From: Dunaliella salina
Taxonomy: Eukaryota > Chlorophyta > Chlorophyceae > Chlamydomonadales > Dunaliellaceae
Length of the DNA stretch: 22,996 nt
NCBI GenBank assembly: GCA_002284615.2
Contig: MU069693.1
Span: 164,651 to 187,646 of the forward strand
Reading direction: 5' to 3'
Made by a program: the position numbers and the translations under genes. Positions 16,621 to 22,996 of this stretch are shown piece after piece (the stretch's first letter is position 1; each line of letters starts with the position of its first letter). Below the pieces are notes generated by a model. That model had not been told where the DNA came from. It saw nothing but the letters and a program-made list of their open reading frames with translations, and did not search any database.

Positions 16621-17340
16621 CTAATGTGGATCTGGAGGGTTACTAGAAGCACCTGGCTCTAGAACCTGGCTGTGGGAAGTATTCTTGTTTTCAATAGCGC
16701 GGCGTGTGGTGAGTAGTTTGTGGGCATATTGAGCAGAATGGGCATGAGGTTGTTGAGCAAGCTTCATGGCACGCTGGTGATCCAATCCTAGTTGCTTGAA
16801 TTGCTTCAGGGTATGCTTAGTGTAAATAGTTCCAGCTACACCCAGGAGAATAGGGTGAATTGTAACAGCTTTAGCGTTAATAAGTTTACAAAGGTCTGCA
16901 TGCTGCTGCTTTGCCGCGTTCAACTGATGCACTGGCCATGCGTCCTCGCAGAACTTGATTTCTATTAGGTGCACATGGCGTTCATTTGCAATTGCATGAA
17001 GTTCATGGGGTTGCCTCATGTGGCTGGTTCTGGTGGTCCTCCGTGAGGAGCTCCGCAAAGCGTGATGGGAATGGGTAGAAGAAACACCGTTAGAAGTATG
17101 TTTGGCATTAAAAGGGGTGATCAGAACAGCATCTGGTCGACTGGGGTTGAGTCTTTTCCTCTCTGAAAGGTTGCGAGGGAAGAAGTAGGCAGGTAAAGTT
17201 CTGTTGTAGAGTGTGTCTGTTTGATATTTTGTAACATTTGTCTTCTCTTTAAGAGTGACGTTTTCATTTGCCAGAAGGCATTGCTGATCTCGGAATTGAT
17301 AGTGCGTTGGTGATTTGTCAGCCTCTGCAAATCTTGCCAA
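16621..17340 (-). CDS. Open PD-(D/E)xK endonuclease fragment of copy C, zinc knuckle deleted
   Basis: A 239-codon open frame with a nuclease core that looks intact: P69-D70 (SRPDAVLITPF) and E127-I-K129 (HLIEIKFCED), then LLGVAGTIYTKHTL and the conserved C-terminus ASSNPPDPH before TAG. The sequence jumps from KYQTDTLYN straight to RTLPAYFFPRN, where copy 1 has about 86 more residues including the entire CCHC knuckle. The in-frame deletion falls at a shared Asn codon. Upstream the family frame is shifted (between ISNAFW and KYQTDT), so the Met start is incidental. I infer a retroelement relic that happens to stay open, not a host gene. Confidence 0.6.
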   Translation of the reverse strand: MARFAEADKSPTHYQFRDQQCLLANENVTLKEKTNVTKYQTDTLYNRTLPAYFFPRNLSERKRLNPSRPDAVLITPFNAKHTSNGVSSTHSHHALRSSSRRTTRTSHMRQPHELHAIANERHVHLIEIKFCEDAWPVHQLNAAKQQHADLCKLINAKAVTIHPILLGVAGTIYTKHTLKQFKQLGLDHQRAMKLAQQPHAHSAQYAHKLLTTRRAIENKNTSHSQVLEPGASSNPPDPH

Positions 17341-18264
17341 CCTATGTAGCAGTAACTGTTGGCTTTTGCTACCCCCAGTTTGTGCTTATCACGCATGATT
17401 TGTTTTCAATTGTCTTGTAGGGTTGGAAGGGCCCAAAAGTCTGTGTGAGAGCCAGATTTTTCAACAGGTGAAGCAAGCCAGTACAGATGGAAAAAAGGAT
17501 TTTCTGCCTGGTTGAGTGAGGTGCCAGCTCGGTGAGGTGGCATTGCTGCTTGAAAAGCAAGTGCGTCAGCATCTTTATTGCCAAGGATGCCACAGTGTGA
17601 TTTGACTTTGTAAAAGTGTACAGGGGTTCCTGACTGATTGATATGATTTATTCTGTCGAGGAGGATTTGTGCAGGCGGTGGGTGGACACGCTCATGGGTT
17701 TAAGGATCTGGTTTTTGGTCTGGTTTATTGCTGAAGAGCTGTCAGTTGCGATGGAAGTGTGGCCTTGCTGAAGGGCAACCAGATTTGCAGCAAACTCTGC
17801 TCTGTTATTTGTGTAAGTTGGGCCACGGCCCTTGGGATTTATTGTGCAGGTGATAGTATGAACTTAGTCAATGCTTTTTGGGATGAAGAAAGATGTTTGC
17901 TGCGTTCTCAATTTGCAGAGGTGATGATATTGCCACCTGTGTATGTCAGGTGTCGCCAGTCTGGGATCTTGGGTTGCAGGGGTTTCGTGTACAAGTGTTA
18001 GGTGCAACATTTTTTTTTGTTGAACCGAGACTTCAAGCAGATTATATGTGTCTGGATGTAAGAGAGCAAATCCTCCACGTGCAAGGTGTTTTAAAGGACA
18101 GGGATGTGTTCTGCCTGTGCCAAGCTGGTGGCTGCTTCTTTGGCACCATATACCTTGAGTAATTTCTCTTTGTAAGCCTTCAAGTGAGTTTGGGTTATTT
18201 TGGAAGAGTCGCTGTTTTCCTTTATAGTTCCAGCATGTGTCTAGAATTGATTTTCTGGTGAAGC

Positions 18265-18357
18265 TAGAGGAAGAAAAAGTGAAAGTCTGCGCTGGCACTG
18301 ACCAGCGCGCATTAAGGAAAGACCCAACAGTTAGCACTGGCACTAACAGTGAGCCCC
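18265..18357 (-). mobile_element. 3' end only of retrotransposon copy D (type II UTR)
   Basis: About 93 bp match the 3' ends of copies A and B: GAGCC...AGTGCTAACTGTTGGG, then a 7-bp perfect hairpin GCGCTGG/CCAGCGC (18289-18308) and a CTTTCACTTTTTCTTCC tail. No coding part precedes it, so it is either extremely 5'-truncated or the product of a template jump. Confidence 0.75.
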
Positions 18358-18849
18358 ACTAGAGAAAGATAGATTTGAGGTGATTGGAAGGTTCAACTTT
18401 CTGAGGGAACTTTTGCAAGGACTGTGGCATGGTCAGGACAATTTAACATCCAATGCAAGTAGCCTTTCTTGTCCATTTCGTCTGACTGGGGATAAGCATG
18501 AAAGCCGCAGTCGGGATATCAGTAATTTCGATAGAGGACAGGGCATGCATGTTGAGATGGTATAAAATTTCGTTATCATAAATCCGAGAAAAAGACTCAT
18601 ACTAATTTAGGTGTCTGACAAGCCGCTAGATGCTTGTTACCCTTGGGTTACCCTTTAACAGGTGAGCAAGATGCATTGTTCCACCTCACACTGCACCTGT
18701 TAAGTGTATGCCATTGTGCTCTACCGGTGCAAATCAGGGCACACTTCCGGGCCTCTGCCCTTGTGATCTCCCAAATTGTTGATTCAAGTATTCAATTGTA
18801 CAACTACTTACATTGCCTGTTACATTGAGTACACGAGGCTGGGGTCGTC

Positions 18850-18872
18850 GTGGTGGTGGTGGTGGTGGTGGT
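18850..18872. repeat. (GGT)n trinucleotide repeat
   Basis: About seven perfect units, preceded by GTCGTC. Confidence 0.9.
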
Positions 18873-19371
18873 ATTTTCCAACACAAAAATTAGGAATCTA
18901 GGATCATCACTGGGCTGTGTTCATATTACTTTCACCCTTCATTAAGGCTGTAAATAGTGTCTCTGTATGGTAAGCTTGCAAGGTGCGAACAGGGTCAAGC
19001 GTTGCATCTGCTTTAGCGCTTGAGGCTGCGGATGGCTTCCTTAGTACTACCGAGGCACCCATTTTATAAATAAAATCCTAGTTCTCCGCCGACAAGACGC
19101 ACAAAAGCAACCATACACTTTCAATCCACCAGTGGGTCCTCCACTCACCACCAATGTTTGTAGGAAAGCAGGTGTTTGTATTCGCCTCCTTTCAAGAGGA
19201 TAAAGAACAACACCATGCACCACAACAAGCAAAAGTCCCGGGCACATTTGGTGATAGGATGGGTGGAAGCGAACACCCGAACCACCAACTGAACAAGCAG
19301 CCAACAAGTGCTTTAGAACATGGCAACATCACCAGCAAAAAACCAAAGTCAACCATTCGATCAAACAACAT

Positions 19372-19483
19372 TGTATAACACTTGCACCATCGGTCTGTGC
19401 CTTCTGAATTCCGTTAGGATTGCTTGCTGTATAACATTTGCACTTTCGGCCTATGCCTTCCAAATTTCGTTAACATTGCTTGC
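19372..19483. repeat. 56-bp tandem repeat, two diverged copies
   Basis: Units at 19372-19427 and 19428-19483 both run from TGTATAACA to ATTGCTTGC with about 80% identity. A third unit starts TGTAACA at 19484 and fades. Confidence 0.85.
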
Positions 19484-20400
19484 TGTAACAAAATCAAACA
19501 TCACTTCATACATGCAACACAACAACACATGGCGAAATCAATTGCAGCACGTTGATGAAGCAGCACGTGAGTCTGTGAGAAAAGAAACTGGCAGCAAGGC
19601 CAGTGATGAATGGCCACACAAATGGCCATATGAATGGCCACACTGGCAAGCCAGTGTCATGTAAATACAGGTTGTGCTGGTGTCTGTGGTGCAAAGCGAG
19701 TAGGTCAAGCCAAAAGCTCCCCACCAGAGTCACAAGCATGCCATGCACCAGCAAATCTTGCATACCTTGTATCAAGCCGTTGGCAGCATGATTAGCAATG
19801 CAAGCAGGTCTCCCTGCCAAGATATGCGGCATGGAAAGGGCCCTGCTTATTCTTCCTGTCATTATTACATGTCATGAAAGTTACTGCTTATTCTTCCAGA
19901 CATGATTGCATGTCATAAATGGTACTCTCTTTGCTCAGTGTGCTTGAGCCATCAATGCAAATGATGCTCTGCTTGGCTGCTCTCGTTGTTGCTGTTGTCG
20001 TCCACTGCTGCTTTGCTTGTACACACCGCCTGCCGCACCAGAGACCAAGCCTGCAGAGACATAGGGAGTGCCTACACACTCAAGCACATACACCCAAGCG
20101 CAGGCTCTTGCACATATACTGAAGCATAGAACCTCGCAATGGTGAAGAGCGCTGCACAAGCAGTGAAAAAGTGAGGCTGCTCTTGTAGCCAGGGTTGTGC
20201 AGCAGTGTTTCGTAATGCACCAGCAATGCAAGTGTAAATTTGAAGCAGTAAGATTTGAAAAGATGTTGTGGGAAAAGCATCATAAGCACACTGATGATCA
20301 ACAAGCCCTGCCTTTCGTTGACTGAGACCCTCCGCCATGGCACGAGACAACCTAATTTCCAAGGAAACACCTAAGTTTAATATGGTGTTAAGCGGGCGTG

Positions 20401-20478
20401 CAAGCATCATTCTGTGCCATGCATCATTGCAAGCATATTGCAAGCATCATTGCAAGCATCATTCTGTGCCATGCATCA
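20401..20478. repeat. Duplicated 26-mer with intervening CAAGCAT repeats
   Basis: CAAGCATCATTCTGTGCCAT plus GCATCA occurs at 20401-20426 and 20453-20478. Two shorter CAAGCAT units lie between. Confidence 0.9.
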
Positions 20479-20644
20479 GTGTATAGAAGAAAACGCCAAA
20501 GCATGCCTTTGTGCCAATGCAGGTTGCGTGCATTGTTATGTTGCACAAGTGCAAGACAAAAACTGAGAACGAGCAATGCAATGTCGACTGTCGTAACCCC
20601 AAACCTTCTAAGCTTAGGGGTCAAACTGGGTGTACACCATGGAA

Positions 20645-20790
20645 GGAAAGAAAGGTAATACAAAGCTACGAAGGCAGAGAGGAAGCCCTCTGTACATCAA
20701 TTGAGGTAAGGGAGACACATTGGCTCCAAAGAGCCATGAGTCCCTTTACCACTAGGGCAAAGAAAAAAAGGGCTTGTGAAGACTTGGAGG
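20645..20790 (-). other. Type I 3' UTR attached to an AP-endonuclease-like relic
   Basis: The minus strand shows the same order as copies 1 and C: a GGCTC/GAGCC stem (20722-20737), TCAATTGATGTAC, a CAGAG/CTCTG stem (20675-20692), CTTCGTAGC, then a pyrimidine-rich end. Sequence identity is moderate but the layout is the same. Confidence 0.6.
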
Positions 20791-21169
20791 TTTTAACAGC
20801 TTCCACCAATGCCGACAAGAGAGGTGTGAAGAGTAGCAGACTTTGCACCAAGGTCTGTATGCTGCCTATACCATGGACAAGCAAGTCCATAATGCACAAG
20901 GAGGGGAAGCAGGACGCCCCCTCGTGTGAGCGGCCTCGCACCTGAAGGGAGGTGGCCTTTCTTTGCCTGCACCAATAAGATTCAAAGTGGGGGGTCCTGC
21001 GGGATACATTGCGCACTCTGAACACATGACTCGGTTGAAACCACCGAGCATTACTATCGTAATTGTGTGACCTACAGTCCCCAGTTTGAATCCTGATTGG
21101 TCCAAAAAATCCCTCCAAACCAACACCCTTCCTGCACACATTGCCCCCACTTTACTACGAGCCCCGTAA
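20791..21169 (-). pseudogene. AP-endonuclease (APE/EEP-type) relic of a non-LTR retrotransposon
   Basis: The minus strand reads FLDQSGFKLGTVGHTITIVM then LGGFNRVM (GGFN at 21034-21045), in the place and wording of the GDFN motif of retrotransposon AP-like endonucleases, with Asp changed to Gly. In a neighbouring frame follows DVSRRTPHFESYWCR-like text, then LVHYGLACPWYRQHTDLG. Three frames are needed, so it is dead. It joins directly to the family's type I 3' UTR with no reverse transcriptase, RNase H or second nuclease, indicating a large internal deletion or a recombinant. Confidence 0.5.
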
Positions 21170-21194
21170 TTGTATCTGCCTAACGCAGATACAA
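21170..21194. repeat. 10-bp perfect hairpin
   Basis: TTGTATCTGC and GCAGATACAA pair around CTAAC. It sits at the junction between the tail of one retroelement end (21195-21210) and the endonuclease relic. Confidence 0.92.
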
Positions 21195-21260
21195 AGGAAA
21201 GAAAAGAAAAGTCCACGCAAGCCAAAGGCCGCGTGCATTAAGGGAAGAACCCTTTAAGAA
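21195..21260 (-). mobile_element. Type II retrotransposon 3' end
   Basis: The minus strand has GGGTTCTTCCCTTAATGC, then the hairpin CACGC..GGC/GCC..GCGTG (21214-21235), GGACT and the tail TTTTCTTTTCTTTCC. This matches the layout of the ends at 13622, 15593 and 18265. Confidence 0.65.
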
Positions 21261-22239
21261 AGAAAAGACCCGAATTCATGCCATGTGCATGAGCCAAGTT
21301 CCTTGCTCCATGCCTCCAATTGCTGTGCACATGAAATTACGAGTATTCATCACTTAAGCAGGCTATTCATCCATCTGTTTGGGATTTCTGGGGCACCTGT
21401 GAAGCCTCCAGTGAGCTGGAAGCGTCTGCAGGAGGACCTCCAGTGATTCAATGTCAGTCAGGCCGCTCCCAGACCCCGGACTCAGCAAGAGCAAATGCAG
21501 GAGCATGCTCTGAGGTGCTACCCTTGAGCGCAGCCATTAGAAGCTGTTCTGTGAGCACGGGGTGGCCACGTCATGTTATGCTGATATCCCAGGAAGGAAA
21601 GCTTTTTCTTGGATACTATTCATGTTTTCTATTGTTCCTTATGTGTAAGTCAACACACTGCAAGCATGCAAATCAAAGTTGGAAGCACTAATGCAGGATA
21701 AAATGAATTACAGTGGACAACACAGGGAGCACAGGCACAAAAAACAAAATGAGCAAGAGTGCTAAGCACAAAGAACACAAGTGCACACCCAAATGTGCAC
21801 AACCAAATGTACATGAAATTGGCGCAAAGAGCACAAGTGCACAGCAAAAAGAACAAAGATGTGGCCCAATTGAGTACATGAACGTACCTCTCCTGGAGTC
21901 CTTGTGATGCGCCCCTCATTTGCAGGCCTTAGCCATGCCCCAGAGCTGGCCCTGCTGAATGCCACTGCTGTCGGTGCTTCTGCTCCTGCTCCTGCGCCTG
22001 CATCGCCCACCTGAACATCGCATCTCGTATGTCCACCCAGATCCTCTCTCCCACTTCCACCACCTGCCCCTGAAGGAGCACGTGTCCCTGAAGAATCACG
22101 CTCACTCCTAGCCCACCCAGCCTTCCTCCCAGGTTTCTCCTTGCAGGCCTCTCTCCCCCCGTCCTCAGGATTGCTCAGTACGCTCTGCCTTGACAGCAAA
22201 CAGCCTTTGTGTGCAAAGGCCGCTTGCGACCCAAAGGAC
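21261..22239. other. No recognised gene
   Basis: Short degenerate repeats occur at 21750-21870 (CACAAGTGCACA recurring), and CT-rich sequence at 21970-22130. The long minus-strand frame reaching 22700 is largely a translation of the minisatellite that follows and has no recognised domain. Confidence 0.5.
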
Positions 22240-22996
22240 TCCCCTGAGCCCTGCTCACCTGCAACGTATGGATGGCCAGCAGACACATTTGCGCTCTGCA
22301 CGCATGACAAATGACAGCATGACTCTTCTGAGCTCTGCACACCTGCACTGTCTGAACAGCCAGCAGACGCATCTGAGCCCTGCAATCGCGACCCATGGCA
22401 GCTAGAGCACACATGACACGACAGCATGACTCTTCTGAGCTCTGCACACCTGCACCGTCTGAACGGCCAGCAGACGCGATCACGGCTCCTGGTAGCTCTG
22501 CACACATGACAAATGACACAGCACGATTCCGAGCTCTGCTCACCTGGAACGTTTGAACGGCCAGCAGACACATTTGCGCTTTGCACGCACGACAAATGAC
22601 GGCATGACTCTTCTGAGCTCTGCACACCTGCACCGTTTAAACAGCCGGCAGATGCATCTGAGCGACTGTGGCTTATGACGACTCTGCACACATGACACAT
22701 GACTAGGATTGGGTAAAGAGGGTTGAGAAGCTGGCAAAAGAGGCTTCAAGGAGGGCCAAAGAAGCCCCAGAGAGTCTCTTTGACCCTTGTCCACCACATG
22801 CTCAACCCTCTAAACCCAATCCTACACATGACAGCATGACTCTTCTGAGCTCTGTGCACCTGCCGCGCTTGAACAGCCAACAGACCCACAGACGCATCTG
22901 GGCCCTGCAATCATGAGCCATGGCAGCTTTGCACACATGACACACGACAGCATGACTCTTCTGCGCTCTGTGCACCTGCAACTTTTGCACGGCTAG
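22240..22996. repeat. Degenerate minisatellite, period about 84-115 bp
   Basis: A core containing GAACRGCCAGCAGAC recurs near 22267, 22351, 22458, 22552, 22636, 22868 and 22983. It is linked by CATGACTCTTCTGAGCTCTG and GCACACATGACA blocks. Units vary in length by gain or loss of sub-blocks. The array runs off the right edge of the window. Confidence 0.88.
22704..22824. mobile_element. hAT-like MITE inserted in the minisatellite (121 bp)
   Basis: The left end TAGGATTGGGTAAAGAGGG and the right end are inverted repeats over 24 bp with two mismatches. CACATGAC flanks it on both sides (22696-22703 and 22825-22832), an 8-bp target duplication. Removing the element and one CACATGAC restores the normal minisatellite sequence, which supports 8 bp rather than TA. 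No coding capacity. Confidence 0.88.

Larger units (their letters stand above)
16483..18264 (-). mobile_element. Retrotransposon copy C, the longest minus-strand copy
   Basis: The minus strand reads FTRKSILDTCWNYKGKQRLF at the 5' end (about 18255), then LKAYKEKLLKVYG, an RNase H domain (YTGGN with first Asp lost, NRAEFA, ATDSSSAIN and GNKDADALA kept) with stops and shifts, the MRDKHKLG and ISNAFW motifs, the nuclease ORF and a type I 3' UTR. The tail is a long (TTTTTC)n run (16483-16512). The copy starts about 8 bases after the tail of copy D. Confidence 0.82.
18358..20640. other. No recognised gene; minor repeats
   Basis: No conserved domain, RNA gene or transposon end is recognised over about 2.3 kb. 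Frames here are short (up to 123 codons) and unfamiliar. Content includes a (GGT)n run, a 56-bp tandem repeat (19372-19483), AATGGCCA repeats near 19608-19640 and a duplicated 26-mer (20401 and 20453). Confidence 0.5.

Noticed and set aside
17864..18343. 159-codon minus-strand frame as a gene
   Set aside because: It starts in the 3' end of copy D and continues into copy C in a mostly wrong frame; the conserved RNase H text lies in other frames.
20666..21139. 157-codon minus-strand frame as an intact gene
   Set aside because: It mixes wrong-frame stretches with part of the endonuclease relic and the 3' UTR; the conserved residues lie in three different frames.
21762..22700. 312-codon minus-strand frame as a Cys-rich secreted protein
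   Set aside because: About half is a translation of the minisatellite, with no signal peptide at its start and no recognisable domain.
22240..22996. CRISPR-like array
   Set aside because: Units and spacers are both repetitive and of variable length, no cas genes are present, and the context is eukaryotic.

Overview
This is a stretch of nuclear DNA from a eukaryote, made almost entirely of mobile elements and simple repeats. I see no intact host gene and no bacterial features: no operons, no Shine-Dalgarno-led ORFs, no CRISPR. The best guess for the organism is a green alga with a large, repeat-rich genome. That rests on the dominant element family, whose C-terminal module (RNase H, CCHC zinc knuckle, PD-(D/E)xK endonuclease) resembles the Dualen/RandI clade of non-LTR retrotransposons known from Chlamydomonas. 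From memory, similar proteins occur in prasinophytes such as Cymbomonas. This assignment is inference and is unverified.

Layout. 1-1260: an (AC)n microsatellite and a stretch with no recognised gene. 1264-5741: two copies of a duplicated segment, each carrying a TA-flanked MITE, on either side of a non-autonomous LTR retrotransposon (2799-4969). That LTR element has near-identical LTRs, a primer-binding-like site, a polypurine tract and a third MITE of the same family inserted just before the 3' LTR. An older LTR copy at 2448-2796 preserves the empty site. The right-hand MITE copy contains a tRNA-like sequence.

6220-10351 (+): a decayed element with a methyltransferase-like domain, an RNase H domain, a zinc knuckle and a PD-(D/E)xK nuclease. 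A 1081-bp hAT-type element with an 8-bp target duplication is inserted in the RNase H domain. 10352-12330: no recognised gene, several small repeats. 12330-12855 (+): a zinc-knuckle/nuclease relic. 12929-13110: a 52-bp tandem duplication running into a 122-bp perfect palindrome.

13622-18357 (-): four copies of the retrotransposon family abut head-to-tail. Three are 5'-truncated and one is only a 3' end. One of them contains a 643-bp TA-flanked MITE. 18358-20640: no recognised gene. 20645-21270 (-): an AP-endonuclease-like relic joined to a 3' UTR of the same family, again abutting the 3' end of another copy. 22240-22996: a minisatellite interrupted by a 121-bp hAT-like MITE.

The most informative points are: direct empty-site evidence for three insertions; a 3'-terminal hairpin conserved by compensatory changes next to pyrimidine tails; repeated tail-to-body junctions between copies, suggesting template jumping or insertion into tails; hints that one family carries two endonuclease types; and a possible PCIF1-like methyltransferase domain coupled to a retroelement RNase H.
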